Positions 17,274 through 26,741 are shown, counted from the first letter of the stretch. The stretch is 64,000 nt of DNA from Flavobacterium seoulense (GCF_000695795.1 NZ_JNCA01000016.1:1-64000); one strand, 5' to 3'. The notes: generated from the letters alone by a model not told the origin. Made by a program: numbers and translations.

Positions 17274-18032
17274 ATGGTAGCTAACATTAACAATTTCCAA
17301 GTAGATCTTTCAAAACCCATTGATATTTCCATTCCGTTATCGAATACAGAACAAAATCCTATTGCCTGGTATATTGACAAACCGGAAATAAAACCTGTAG
17401 TTTTTGGAGATTGGACAGGAAGTGTAAAAGCGGGCGCTTCGACTAATTTCAACAATATTTATTTCAATCCGCATGGACACGGCACGCATACCGAATGCCT
17501 TGGGCATATTACCAAAGAATTTTACAGTATCAATCAGGTTTTAAAACAGTTTTTCTTTTTAGCTGAATTGGTTTCAATTGAGCCAGAAATTCAGGGAGAA
17601 GATGCTGTGATTACTAAAAATCAGCTGGAAAAAGCATTGAATGGCAAAACTACTGAAGCTTTAATTATTAGAACATTTCCAAATTTGGAAAACAAAAAGC
17701 ATCAGAATTATTCGAATACTAATCCGCCCTATTTGTCTGAAGAAGCGGCGATTTTTATTCGCGAAAGCGGAATTCAACATTTATTAATTGATTTGCCAAG
17801 TGTCGATAAAGAACATGACGAAGGAAAATTAGTTTCGCACAAAGCGTTTTGGAATGTAAAAGACGTCAACAATCTCAATGCTGATGCACGATTGAATTGT
17901 ACTATTACCGAAATGATTTTTGTTCCTAACGAAGTTCAGGACGGAAGCTATTTATTGAATTTACAAATTGCTTCATTCGAAAATGATGCAAGTCCGAGTA
18001 AACCAGTTTTATTTGAGATTTCAGAGATTTAA
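17274..18032 (+). CDS. Cyclase family metal-dependent hydrolase
   Basis: This 252-residue protein matches the cyclase/kynurenine formamidase-like family (PF04199). The metal-binding segment is NPHGHGTHTECLGH, close to the family pattern HxGTHxDxxxH but with Glu in place of Asp. These enzymes hydrolyse amides or lactones such as N-formylkynurenine. No tryptophan-degradation genes are nearby, so the substrate is open. I start it at ATG 17274; an upstream TTG at 17250 lies inside the palindromic repeat and is unlikely. There is no signal peptide. Confidence 0.82.
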   Translation: MVANINNFQVDLSKPIDISIPLSNTEQNPIAWYIDKPEIKPVVFGDWTGSVKAGASTNFNNIYFNPHGHGTHTECLGHITKEFYSINQVLKQFFFLAELVSIEPEIQGEDAVITKNQLEKALNGKTTEALIIRTFPNLENKKHQNYSNTNPPYLSEEAAIFIRESGIQHLLIDLPSVDKEHDEGKLVSHKAFWNVKDVNNLNADARLNCTITEMIFVPNEVQDGSYLLNLQIASFENDASPSKPVLFEISEI

Positions 18033-18061
18033 AAATATTAATTCATTAAGTATAAAATTAT

Positions 18062-18463
18062 ATGATTAGTGTTTCTACTGATAAGAGCAAATTAGACATT
18101 CCTTTTATTCATAATTTCCTGAAAGACATTTATTGGGCTGCGCCAAGAACGATTGAGGAAGTCGAAATTTGTATTGAAAACTCTTTTTGTTTTGGAATTT
18201 ATTTTGATAATAAACAAATAGGTTTTGCCCGTGTAATTACCGATTATGTGGTTTTTGCTTATTTGATGGATGTTTTTATTGATGAAAAACATCGTGGAAA
18301 TGGCTATTCGTCTATGCTGATTGAAGCAATGATGAATGAGCCTGAGTTGAAGCAAATTAAAATTTGGAGATTAGCCACTACTGATGCGCATTTTTTATAT
18401 CGAAAATTTGGTTTTAACTCATTAGCTCATCCCGAAAAACTAATGGAAAAAGTAATTTTGTAA
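18062..18463 (+). CDS. GNAT family N-acetyltransferase
   Basis: This 133-residue single-domain protein has the acetyl-CoA binding motif A region DVFIDEKHRGNGYSSMLIE near residue 80 and a C-terminal YRKFGF block typical of GNAT enzymes. It would transfer an acetyl group to an amine of a small molecule or protein; the substrate is unknown. It lies 29 nt after the cyclase-family gene on the same strand and may be co-transcribed. Confidence 0.88.
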   Translation: MISVSTDKSKLDIPFIHNFLKDIYWAAPRTIEEVEICIENSFCFGIYFDNKQIGFARVITDYVVFAYLMDVFIDEKHRGNGYSSMLIEAMMNEPELKQIKIWRLATTDAHFLYRKFGFNSLAHPEKLMEKVIL

Positions 18464-18633
18464 AAATAATTTTCATAGAATTTAAATTGTAAAACCTTAA
18501 ATAAAATAAATTCGTAAATACTAGAAAGGAAGATTTTTAGAAAATAAACAATTATTAAAGTATTGATAAAATCGATACAAAACACGACTTAAAAGTGGTA
18601 GCTTTTTTATCTTTACACAAAAATTATCAGACA

Positions 18634-19416
18634 ATGAATATTCAATACATTAACAATAGCATTGAAGCCCAAAAAAACGTCTTATTACAGCATCCGCTTT
18701 ATAATAAGGTAAAAACCATCGAAGATTTACATACTTTTTTAGAAAGTCATGTATATGCTGTGTGGGATTTTATGTCATTATTAAAAGCTTTGCAAGCCAG
18801 ATTAACCTGCACTTCTACACCTTGGTTTGCAACTAAAAATCCAGAAACAAGGTATTTGATTAACGAAATTGTTTTAGCAGAAGAAACTGATTTGTCACTT
18901 GACGGAAAGCGTCAAAGCCATTACGAAATGTACATTGAAGCGATGGAAGCCTGTGGTGCCGATACTTTAAAAATTAAAGCTTTTTTAGCTGAAGTACAAT
19001 CGTTGCAAAATATATTTGTTGCTATTAAAACGAGTGATTTACATCCAAATATTAAATCCTTTTTAGATTTTACTTTTAGAGTAATCGAAGAAGGAAAACC
19101 GCATGAAATTGCTGCCGCATTTACTTTTGGTCGAGAAGATTTGATTCCGAGTATGTTTCATGCTATTTTGAGAAATTTTCAGGAACAATTCCCTGAAACT
19201 GATTTAACAAAACTAATTTACTATTTCGAAAGACATATTGAATTAGATGCTGATGAACACGGTCCAATGGCAATGCAAATGATCAATGATCTTTGCGGAG
19301 ACGACGCTCAAAAATGGAAAGAAGTAGAAGAAGTATCCATTACAGCATTAGAAAGAAGAATCGAACTTTGGAACGCTATTGAAGAAGAAATTTCGCAACA
19401 GGTTTCGATGTTATAA
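18634..19416 (+). CDS. DUF3050 family protein (heme-oxygenase-like fold)
   Basis: This 260-residue soluble protein is rich in conserved His/Glu/Trp positions (AVWDFMSLLKALQ, WFATKNPETRYLINEIVLAEETD, DEHGPMAMQMI), which fit DUF3050. Family members are predicted to have a heme-oxygenase-like all-helical fold with a possible diiron site; catalysis here is unproven. ATG 18634 is the start, because the GTG at 18595 would place the box TATCTTTA (18608-18615, one base off the -7 consensus) inside the coding region. Confidence 0.8.
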   Translation: MNIQYINNSIEAQKNVLLQHPLYNKVKTIEDLHTFLESHVYAVWDFMSLLKALQARLTCTSTPWFATKNPETRYLINEIVLAEETDLSLDGKRQSHYEMYIEAMEACGADTLKIKAFLAEVQSLQNIFVAIKTSDLHPNIKSFLDFTFRVIEEGKPHEIAAAFTFGREDLIPSMFHAILRNFQEQFPETDLTKLIYYFERHIELDADEHGPMAMQMINDLCGDDAQKWKEVEEVSITALERRIELWNAIEEEISQQVSML

Positions 19417-19474
19417 AACCGCTCAACACATTTTATCGTAACTATTATTAAAGATAATTTTAATTTGATTCCAA

Positions 19475-20224
19475 ATGAAAGCATCAATAAGAATAATAGT
19501 TATGATTTTTTGTTTTGCTATGACAACAAGTTGTAACAGCGAAAATTCAAGTATGGAGTCTGAAATAATACCTCCTGTAACAAATCCTTCATTAGAACTT
19601 CCAACCCAATCTAAAACTATAAAATACTTAGCTCTGGGTGACAGTTATACCATTGGTCAAAGTGTATGTGAAACTTGCCGATTTCCTGAACAACTTAAAA
19701 AATCTTTGAAAAACTTAAATCAGGAAAACAATTTTTCTCTTGAAATCATTGCCCGAACTGGCTGGACAACCAGCAATTTAATTAGTGCTATCGAGCAACA
19801 AAAACCTGTTACTGATTTTGATTTGGTTAGCTTACTAATTGGTGTAAACAATCAATATCAGGGAATCAATTTTAATGTTTACGAAAAAGAATTTCCTGAA
19901 TTAGTTAATAAAAGTATTACTCTTGCAAAAGGAGATAAAACAAGACTTATTGTAGTTTCTATACCAGATTATGCTTATACTCCTTTTGGGCAAAATTATG
20001 GTAACCCAAACTCAATTTCAACCGAAATTGACCGCTATAATGCATTTGCAAAATCCTATTGTCAAAACAACGGAATACTTTTTATTGACATCACTGATAT
20101 TACCCGAAAAGGGCTTAGTGAGCCAAAATTAGTAGCAAATGATGGTTTGCATCCTTCGGAAACTGCTTACGCTCTTTTTGTCGAAAGATTATTACCAAAA
20201 GCAGTTGGAATTTTAAATAAATGA
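19475..20224 (+). CDS. SGNH/GDSL hydrolase lipoprotein
   Basis: This 249-residue protein begins with a lipoprotein signal (FAMTTSC, cysteine at residue 20). The GDSL block is LALGDSYTIG, the oxyanion-type LLIGVNNQYQG lies in block III, and DGLHPSE is block V carrying the catalytic Asp and His. It is an esterase or lipase-like hydrolase anchored in the envelope. The substrate cannot be inferred. It is followed by a strong bidirectional terminator. Confidence 0.9.
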   Translation: MKASIRIIVMIFCFAMTTSCNSENSSMESEIIPPVTNPSLELPTQSKTIKYLALGDSYTIGQSVCETCRFPEQLKKSLKNLNQENNFSLEIIARTGWTTSNLISAIEQQKPVTDFDLVSLLIGVNNQYQGINFNVYEKEFPELVNKSITLAKGDKTRLIVVSIPDYAYTPFGQNYGNPNSISTEIDRYNAFAKSYCQNNGILFIDITDITRKGLSEPKLVANDGLHPSETAYALFVERLLPKAVGILNK

Positions 20225-20240
20225 GATAAAATTTAGACAT

Positions 20241-20276
20241 AAAAAAAACCTCAAATAATTAAATTATTTGAGGTTT
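20241..20276. terminator. Bidirectional terminator between converging genes
   Basis: AAACCTCAAATAATT and its inverse form a 14-15 bp near-perfect stem, with A-run on the left and T-rich flank on the right. It serves the SGNH gene (+) and the ferredoxin gene (-). Confidence 0.88.
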
Positions 20277-20305
20277 GTATTTTTATTAAAATATCAGTTT
20301 CAATA

Positions 20306-20623
20306 CTAATACTCTGGTGCCAACTCTAACTCCAGACCTTCTAAATCAACAGTGATCGGAATTTGGCAACCTAAACGGCTATTCGATTTTACATAAAAAG
20401 CTTCCGAAAGCATTGCTTCTTCATCATCTCCCATTTCTGGTAATGCCACTTCATTTAAAACATAACATTGACAAGAAGCACACATAGCCATTCCACCGCA
20501 AGTACCCTCTACAGGCAACTCATAAGCTTTACAAAGTTCCATGATATTCATGGCCATATCTGTAGGAGCTTGCAATTCGTGAACGACTCCTTCTCTGTCT
20601 TTAATTTTTATTAATACATCCAT
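20306..20623 (-). CDS. Adrenodoxin-type 2Fe-2S ferredoxin
   Basis: This 105-residue electron carrier binds a [2Fe-2S] cluster through C42, C48, C51 and C86 (CGGMAMCASC plus LGCQIP), the vertebrate/adrenodoxin spacing. It is cytoplasmic. It lies 82 nt downstream of the NifU-like gene and belongs to a small iron-sulfur group with Mrp. The partner reductase is not in the window. Confidence 0.93.
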   Translation of the reverse strand: MDVLIKIKDREGVVHELQAPTDMAMNIMELCKAYELPVEGTCGGMAMCASCQCYVLNEVALPEMGDDEEAMLSEAFYVKSNSRLGCQIPITVDLEGLELELAPEY

Positions 20624-20705
20624 TTTTTACTATGCGGAATTGATTGATTGAACAACATTCAGTTTTTAACAATAAAATTTATTTAAAGCAAAAAACCCGT
20701 TTGTC

Positions 20706-20945
20706 TTACAAGACATTTACAACAGTTTCTATTTGTGGAGCATACTTTTTAATAGTAGTTTCAACTCCTGCTTTTAATGTCATTTGGTTCACACTACAAT
20801 TAGTACATGCTCCTTCAAGACGCACTTTTACATGTTTATCTTCTTCAATAGAAATAAGAGTAATATTTCCTCCATCAGACTCTAAAAAAGGTCTAATTTC
20901 TTCCAGTGCCTTTTGAACTTCAATTGTTAATTCTTCTGTTGTCAT
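20706..20945 (-). CDS. NifU-like Fe-S scaffold domain protein
   Basis: This 79-residue protein consists of only the NFU domain. The two cluster-binding cysteines are in GACTNCSVN (CxxC). Such proteins carry and deliver Fe-S clusters. The gene is 14 nt downstream of mrp and upstream of the ferredoxin gene, so a cluster-assembly operon is likely. Confidence 0.92.
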   Translation of the reverse strand: MTTEELTIEVQKALEEIRPFLESDGGNITLISIEEDKHVKVRLEGACTNCSVNQMTLKAGVETTIKKYAPQIETVVNVL

Positions 20946-20959
20946 TTTCTTCTATTAAA

Positions 20960-22087
20960 TTATTTTTTTACTGCTGAACAACCAGCCATCGTAGTAATTT
21001 TTATTGCTTCAGTAGCAGGTAAACTTTCATTTCTGGCTACCGTTTCTTCCACCACTTTACGTGTTATATTTTCGAAAACTGTTTCAATTACTGAACCTGT
21101 TTGCAAAGCTGCCGGACGACCATAATCTCCTGCTTCACGAATAGACTGTACAATTGGAACTTCTCCTAAAAATGGAACAGCTAAATCTTCTGCTAAGTTT
21201 TTAGCTCCTTCCTGTCCAAAGATATAATATTTATTATTTGGCAATTCTTCAGGAGTAAAGTAAGCCATATTTTCGATAATACCTAATACCGGAACATTGA
21301 TTGCTTCAGACAAGAACATTGCAACTCCTTTTTTAGCATCAGCCAAAGCTACTGCTTGCGGCGTACTTACCACTACTGCTCCGGTAACTGGCAGCGATTG
21401 CATAATAGAAAGGTGAATATCTCCTGTTCCCGGAGGTAAATCGATTAGTAAGAAATCTAATTCTCCCCAGTCGGCATCAAAGATCATTTGGTTCAATGCT
21501 TTAGAAGCCATTGGTCCTCTCCAGATTACTGCCTGACTTGGCGATGTAAAAAACCCAATAGAAAGCATTTTTATTTCATAACTTTCAATAGGTTTCATTT
21601 TTGATTTTCCGTCAACAAGAATCGAAACCGGTTTCTCGTTTTCTACATCAAACATAATTGGCATAGATGGCCCGTAAATATCAGCATCTAAAACTCCAAC
21701 ACTGAATCCCATTTTAGCCAAAGTAACTGCTAAATTAGCTGTAACGGTAGATTTTCCTACTCCACCTTTTCCGGAAGCTACAGCAATAACATTTTTAATT
21801 CCTGGAATTGCTTTTCCTTTAATTTCTGGTTTTTCCGGAACTTCAACTTTTATATTGACTTTAATTTTAGCTTCGGCAGCAATTTTTTCGTGAATTATTT
21901 TTTTGATATCATCTTCAGCACGTTTTTTAATGTGCATAGCTGGCGTGTGTAAAACTAAATCTACTACAACTTCATCTCCAAAAGTGATGACATTAGTAAC
22001 AGCTCCACTTTCTACCATATTTTTTCCTTCTCCCGCAATAGTTATTGTTTCTAATGCTTTAAGAATCTCTTTTCTATCTAATTTCAT
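20960..22087 (-). CDS. mrp: Mrp/NBP35 family P-loop ATPase
   Basis: This 375-residue protein has an N-terminal MIP18 (DUF59) domain and a ParA/MinD-like ATPase with the deviant Walker A GKGGVGKST near residue 115. It is an Fe-S cluster carrier or chaperone of the ApbC/Mrp type. The CxxC pair that usually follows ENM in ApbC/NBP35 is absent: the segment reads IENMAYFTPEELPNNKYYIFG. I chose the ATG at 22087, seven codons inside the longest frame, since MKLDRKEILKAL begins the DUF59 domain. It leads the NifU-ferredoxin group. Confidence 0.92.
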   Translation of the reverse strand: MKLDRKEILKALETITIAGEGKNMVESGAVTNVITFGDEVVVDLVLHTPAMHIKKRAEDDIKKIIHEKIAAEAKIKVNIKVEVPEKPEIKGKAIPGIKNVIAVASGKGGVGKSTVTANLAVTLAKMGFSVGVLDADIYGPSMPIMFDVENEKPVSILVDGKSKMKPIESYEIKMLSIGFFTSPSQAVIWRGPMASKALNQMIFDADWGELDFLLIDLPPGTGDIHLSIMQSLPVTGAVVVSTPQAVALADAKKGVAMFLSEAINVPVLGIIENMAYFTPEELPNNKYYIFGQEGAKNLAEDLAVPFLGEVPIVQSIREAGDYGRPAALQTGSVIETVFENITRKVVEETVARNESLPATEAIKITTMAGCSAVKK

Positions 22088-22158
22088 TACTAAGTATCTA
22101 TTTTTCAATTGCTTTTACCAGTTAAAACAATAGATTTATTCTAACTGATTTGAGAATG

Positions 22159-22166
22159 CAAATATA
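22159..22166 (-). promoter_or_regulatory. Candidate -7 box of the mrp operon
   Basis: The minus strand reads TATATTTG, 71 nt before the mrp ATG, with no TTG at the ideal distance. Confidence 0.4.
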
Positions 22167-22260
22167 GCGCATTAAATCCTTATTTTAAAGGATTTAAATT
22201 GTATTTATTAATACCTGAATCAGTTCTAACTATAAATCACCCAGATGTTATTTTTATAAG

Positions 22261-22608
22261 TTAATTTTTAGAATTGATTTCTTGAGGATTCCAAAAATAT
22301 TTATCGAAATCTACTATTTGATTGTCAACTACTTTTACGCCTTCATTTTCTAATAATTGTTGCATCAGATTAGTTCCATCAAAATGGAATTTTCCAGTAA
22401 GCAAACCTTTTCTGTTCACTACTCTATGCGCCGGAACATCTTCCATATTATGAGAAGCATTCATCGCCCAGCCTACCATTCTTGCCGAACGCGCCGCTCC
22501 CAAAAACTTTGCAATGGCACCATAAGAAGTTACCCGCCCATAAGGTATCAGCCTAACTACTTCATAGACTTTTTCAAAAAAATTAGTCGTATCCTGACTT
22601 ACTTTCAT
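22261..22608 (-). CDS. Alkyltransferase-like protein (ATL) of the MGMT family
   Basis: The 115-residue protein has only the DNA-binding half of O6-alkylguanine alkyltransferases: YGRVTSYGAIAKFLG (helix-turn-helix), ARMVGWAMNA and VPAHRVVNRKG. The nucleophilic cysteine of the usual PCHR motif is alanine (Ala60), so it cannot accept alkyl groups. ATL proteins bind O6-alkylguanine lesions and hand them to nucleotide excision repair. It overlaps the upstream AraC-type gene by 4 bp and is translated with it. Confidence 0.88.
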   Translation of the reverse strand: MKVSQDTTNFFEKVYEVVRLIPYGRVTSYGAIAKFLGAARSARMVGWAMNASHNMEDVPAHRVVNRKGLLTGKFHFDGTNLMQQLLENEGVKVVDNQIVDFDKYFWNPQEINSKN

Positions 22609-23756
22609 TCTTCAATCATTTTATTATATTCTTGCGGACTAACTCCTGTAATTTCTTTAAAACTGGCCATAAAAACATTTATAGAAGAAAATCCAGTTTT
22701 TTTAGACAAACACGTCACTCCAGTTGTTTTCAAGAAACCTTCCTCAATCAAACTAATAGCATCATAAATACGAACTGTTTTTTTAAATTCGATAAAACTA
22801 ACTTCAGAATGGTATTTAAAAAGATAAATTAAATGACTTTTAGGAATCCCTAACTTGATAGCAAAATCCCTCATAGAAACCGTTGGATTTCTAAAACATA
22901 AATGCTCTAATGCTTTTCTTTCAATTTCATGAATATAGTTAACCAAATTACCATCTATACGTTCTTTTAATTTTAAATCCTGATTATTAGTGATGATAAA
23001 ATCAGTAGAAAATGTCCAAAAAACACTAAAAACCAATTCTAAATGTTCTTTTTTACTAGTTTTACAACCTTGCCCAACGTGTTTATGTAAAGCCACAGGA
23101 GTCAGCAATATCTTAAAAAACAAAACACAACATAAAATTGCTGAGAGCCAAAAATAGTTTGTTCCATCTGAATAACCTGCCACATAAATGTCACAAATAA
23201 GCGTAATTAACAAACGTAAGATACACAAAGCACAAACAACATAGACAAAAATTGTCCAGTTTCGCATTAATATTTTTTGCTTATCGACAGTCTCAGTTTT
23301 AGAATTCCTAAACCAAACTTTATTTTTTAACTCAACAAAACTTAAATAAAAATAAAACAACCCTAAACCTGTAAACAAAAAGTAAACACAGATATGCAAA
23401 TACATAGCATATTGCCTTATTAAAAAATTTACCGCTATAAATGCTACCGGAATTATAAAATGATGCAAATCAGTTTTATAAATACCCTTTTTATTAAGAA
23501 TGAGATTTTTAAAATACAAATAAAGACAAGGAAATATCATAAATCCAAAAGACCTAAAAACAATCATAAAATTGTCACTTATAGCAAAAGGAATTAAAAT
23601 ACGGACTCCTCCAAAGAAAAAACGACAAGCACCAAAAAGCAATAAGATTACGAGGTAAAAATTAACTTTATTATTAGTTCTGTACTGAGCAATTACAACC
23701 GTAAAAGTCAGAAAACCTAATAATGCTGTCATAAAATACAAAACACTCAAATACAT
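22605..23756 (-). CDS. Membrane-bound AraC-family transcription regulator
   Basis: The 383-residue protein has about seven membrane helices in residues 1-225 and a C-terminal AraC DNA-binding domain (VSMRDFAIKLGIPKSHLIYLF for the first helix-turn-helix, then KKTGFSSINVFMASFKEITGVSP for the second). It probably senses an envelope or membrane signal and regulates target genes. It is the first gene of a two-gene unit with the alkyltransferase-like protein (4-bp overlap), so a DNA-damage or alkylation link is possible but unproven. The architecture is common in Flavobacteria. Confidence 0.85.
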   Translation of the reverse strand: MYLSVLYFMTALLGFLTFTVVIAQYRTNNKVNFYLVILLLFGACRFFFGGVRILIPFAISDNFMIVFRSFGFMIFPCLYLYFKNLILNKKGIYKTDLHHFIIPVAFIAVNFLIRQYAMYLHICVYFLFTGLGLFYFYLSFVELKNKVWFRNSKTETVDKQKILMRNWTIFVYVVCALCILRLLITLICDIYVAGYSDGTNYFWLSAILCCVLFFKILLTPVALHKHVGQGCKTSKKEHLELVFSVFWTFSTDFIITNNQDLKLKERIDGNLVNYIHEIERKALEHLCFRNPTVSMRDFAIKLGIPKSHLIYLFKYHSEVSFIEFKKTVRIYDAISLIEEGFLKTTGVTCLSKKTGFSSINVFMASFKEITGVSPQEYNKMIEE

Positions 23757-23925
23757 ATTCGGTTAGATTTTCTAATGGTTGAAAACTAAAGATATACAAT
23801 AATCCAACTTTTCTACGACCTGCAAAAAAATATCCGATATATAGTTCAAAAAAACGTTATTCTTGAGAATTTTCTATTATTTCTAACATAGAAATACCTC
23901 CATTCAATATCATTAATCATACAGA

Positions 23926-24561
23926 CTAATGAAAATAATATTCTAAAATATTAATCAAAGTAATGACAGAAACAATACCTGTAATAGAACCGATTATAAC
24001 ATTCATATTCCTAAGAAGATAATCGGCCTTACTTTCTATTTTTTGAAAAAAAGCAATATAAAAGTAAAATACAAGAACAGAGCCTAAAGCAGCTCCGCTA
24101 ACAAAGGTAAAGACAGAAGTAATATCAAATGAGAAAACAGCATACGAATACAACGTAACGCTTACAAAAACATAATAAGGAATAGGAAAAAAATTCAAAG
24201 CTGATAACAACATTCCTAAAAAGAAACGCTTCTTTTTACTGTGTTTTTTAATTTTGGGCTGCTTCAATTTTGGTTTTTTGGCAACCCATAAAAAATAAAT
24301 AGTCAGCAAAGTAAATATTCCAAGTCCTAACTCACGCAATAAGAGAATAATATCCGGACGGGAATTGATAATTCGGGCAAATAAAACCGCCAGATAGACC
24401 TGAATAAAAATAACAAATACTGCTCCCAGAACAAACCAAAAAGCATTGCGCTTTCCTTCCTTTAAACTCACCTTAGCCGCTGTCATATTAAGCAATCCAG
24501 GAGGAGTAATCCCTATGAACGCCGAAATAAAACCAGAAAACAAGGATATAATTAGATTCAT
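23926..24561 (-). CDS. LysE/RhtB family exporter
   Basis: This 211-residue inner-membrane protein has about six helices and the family N-terminus (SGFISAFIGITPPGLLNMTAAK). It has a basic cytoplasmic loop (KLKQPKIKKHSKKKRF). LysE family members export amino acids or related solutes by proton antiport; the substrate is unknown. It lies 36 nt downstream of trmB on the same strand. Confidence 0.83.
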   Translation of the reverse strand: MNLIISLFSGFISAFIGITPPGLLNMTAAKVSLKEGKRNAFWFVLGAVFVIFIQVYLAVLFARIINSRPDIILLLRELGLGIFTLLTIYFLWVAKKPKLKQPKIKKHSKKKRFFLGMLLSALNFFPIPYYVFVSVTLYSYAVFSFDITSVFTFVSGAALGSVLVFYFYIAFFQKIESKADYLLRNMNVIIGSITGIVSVITLINILEYYFH

Positions 24562-24597
24562 AGAAAGGACTTAAAGTGGGTTTTAAAATTCCCGAAA

Positions 24598-25275
24598 TTA
24601 CTCTTTAATTTTAAAACGGATATAAGTAATGGCTTTGTTTATCTCTAAATATTGTTTCTCGTAAAAAGTTTGAAAAGCAGTCACTTCTTCAGGACTTCCT
24701 TCATTTACATAAACATTATGATTCGCATACAAAACCTCGTGACCTTCACCATGAAGCAATCCTAATGTATACCCATGCATAAATTCGCTATCGGTTTTAA
24801 GATTGACAACACCGTCTTTTTTAAGGATTTTTTTATACAATTGTAAAAACGATGAATTGGTCATTCTATGTTTAGTACGCTTGTATTTTATTTGTGGATC
24901 TGGAAAAGTAATCCAAATTTCATCCACTTCGTTTTCTGCAAAAATATGATTGATTAATTCGATTTGAGCACGAATAAAAGCCACATTGTGCAATCCCGTT
25001 TCTACAGCCGTTTTAGCACCACGCCAAAAACGTGCTCCTTTAATATCAATCCCAACAAAATTTTTGTTAGGATATCTTTCGGCTAAACCAACAGAATATT
25101 CACCTTTTCCACAACCTAATTCAATAACAATTGGATTATCATTCTTGAAAAAATCAGTATTCCATTTCCCTTTCAATGGAAATAAATCACCTACTACTTC
25201 TTCTCTTGTTGGCTGAAAAACGTTATTAAATGTTTCGTTCTCCTTAAATCGTTTTAATTTATTTTTACTTCCCAC
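24598..25275 (-). CDS. trmB: tRNA (guanine46-N7)-methyltransferase
   Basis: The 225-residue SAM enzyme methylates N7 of G46 in the tRNA variable loop. It has the SAM motif VIELGCGKGEYSVGLAE (about residue 50), FVGIDIKGARFWRGAK, and the catalytic WITFPDPQIKYKRTKHR block. Length and order fit TrmB. The LysE-type gene follows closely. A -7 box lies 20 nt before its ATG. Confidence 0.96.
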   Translation of the reverse strand: MGSKNKLKRFKENETFNNVFQPTREEVVGDLFPLKGKWNTDFFKNDNPIVIELGCGKGEYSVGLAERYPNKNFVGIDIKGARFWRGAKTAVETGLHNVAFIRAQIELINHIFAENEVDEIWITFPDPQIKYKRTKHRMTNSSFLQLYKKILKKDGVVNLKTDSEFMHGYTLGLLHGEGHEVLYANHNVYVNEGSPEEVTAFQTFYEKQYLEINKAITYIRFKIKE

Positions 25276-25294
25276 TGTTTTTAAAATATTTGCG

Positions 25295-25322
25295 CAAAAT
25301 TAAACAAATATATTAAGACCAA
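25295..25322 (-). promoter_or_regulatory. Candidate promoter of trmB
   Basis: The minus strand reads TTG, 17 nt, TAATTTTG (25320-25322, 25295-25302). A second box, TATATTTG, lies at 25305-25312. Confidence 0.5.
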
Positions 25323-25376
25323 GGGTAAGCTTTCGCAAAATATAAATGGTTATTCAATTTCAGAAATTACAACTAA

Positions 25377-26741
25377 TTATTCGGCACATTCAATAGGAAA
25401 CAAGGTTTCGTCGTGTTGTGACAAATCCAGTCCCATAATTTCTGACTCTTCAGAAACACGCATTGGGATAATTCTATTGGTAATTTTAAACAAAAAATAA
25501 GCTCCAAAAAAGGTATAAACAGAAACTAACAACAAGGCCGTCATGTGGTGACCAAAAACTTCCCATCCACCGTGAAGTAAACTGGCATCTTCTCCATGAG
25601 CAAAAATAGCTGTCAAAATCATTCCCATAATTCCTCCTACACCATGACATGCAAAAACATCTAAAGTATCATCAATTCCTTTTAAATATTTAGAATACAC
25701 CACTACATTAGAAACTATAGCCGCAATAAATCCAAAAAACATACTTTCAGGAACAGTAACAAAACCAGCCGCAGGTGTAATAGAAACTAAACCTACAACC
25801 GCCCCGATACACGCACCAAGAGCAGAAACTTTTCTACCATTTATTCTGTCAAAAAAGATCCAGGTAAGCATTGCTGCAGCTGAAGCTGTAGTAGTTGTTC
25901 CAAAAGCCATCGCAGCAACACCATTAGCTTCCATAGAAGAACCTGCATTAAAACCAATCCATCCAAACCAAAGCATTCCTGTTCCTAATAAAACAAATGG
26001 AATATTTGTAGGTACGTGATTATTATTTTTTCTTTTTCCTAATACAAGAACTCCTGCCAATGCAGCAAATCCAGCACTCATGTGTACTACTGTTCCTCCT
26101 GCAAAATCTTTAACTCCAAAGAAAGAGCCTAAAATCCCTGTAGGATACCAAACCGCATGACACAAAGGAGAATAAATAAAAATACTAAACAAGCAAATGA
26201 AAAGTAAATAGGAAATAAAACGAACACGCTCCGCAAACGAACCTGTAATAATAGCAGGCGCTATAACTGCAAATTTCATTTGGAACAAAGCAAAAAGCAT
26301 AAATGGAACCGTACTTGCAATAACTTTATGAGGCAAAACTCCAACATAATCCATAAAAGTAAATGACAATGGATTACCAATAAAACTATAGAAACCTTCA
26401 CCAATATTAACTCCAATAGGTTCTCCAAAAGCCAGACTAAATCCGACTACAACCCATATTAGGGTAACAACTCCCATACAAATAAAACTTTGCAGCATAG
26501 TTGAAATTACATTTTTCTTTCCAACCATTCCTCCATAAAAAAAGGCTAAACCAGGAGTCATAATAAGTACCAAACAACAAGAAGTAAGCATCCAGGCCAC
26601 ATCAGAAGTCACAATTTGATCAACAGTGCCAAATTGAGAATGAATTGATTTAGGCTCTAAAGGCACCTGCCAAAAAAGTCCTGAAATACAAACAATACTA
26701 ATAACAATAAAAGAAATGATCCAACGCTTCTCGATTTTCAT
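25377..26741 (-). CDS. amtB: Ammonium transporter
   Basis: The 454-residue inner-membrane channel conducts ammonium/ammonia. Eleven or twelve helices are predicted. It has the Amt signature FYGGMVGKKN, the pore histidines in VVHMSAGFAALAG and FACHGVGGIMG, and GAVVGLVSITPAAGFV. No glnK/P-II gene flanks it in this window, unlike in many bacteria. A -7 box is found 33 nt upstream. Confidence 0.95.
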   Translation of the reverse strand: MKIEKRWIISFIVISIVCISGLFWQVPLEPKSIHSQFGTVDQIVTSDVAWMLTSCCLVLIMTPGLAFFYGGMVGKKNVISTMLQSFICMGVVTLIWVVVGFSLAFGEPIGVNIGEGFYSFIGNPLSFTFMDYVGVLPHKVIASTVPFMLFALFQMKFAVIAPAIITGSFAERVRFISYLLFICLFSIFIYSPLCHAVWYPTGILGSFFGVKDFAGGTVVHMSAGFAALAGVLVLGKRKNNNHVPTNIPFVLLGTGMLWFGWIGFNAGSSMEANGVAAMAFGTTTTASAAAMLTWIFFDRINGRKVSALGACIGAVVGLVSITPAAGFVTVPESMFFGFIAAIVSNVVVYSKYLKGIDDTLDVFACHGVGGIMGMILTAIFAHGEDASLLHGGWEVFGHHMTALLLVSVYTFFGAYFLFKITNRIIPMRVSEESEIMGLDLSQHDETLFPIECAE

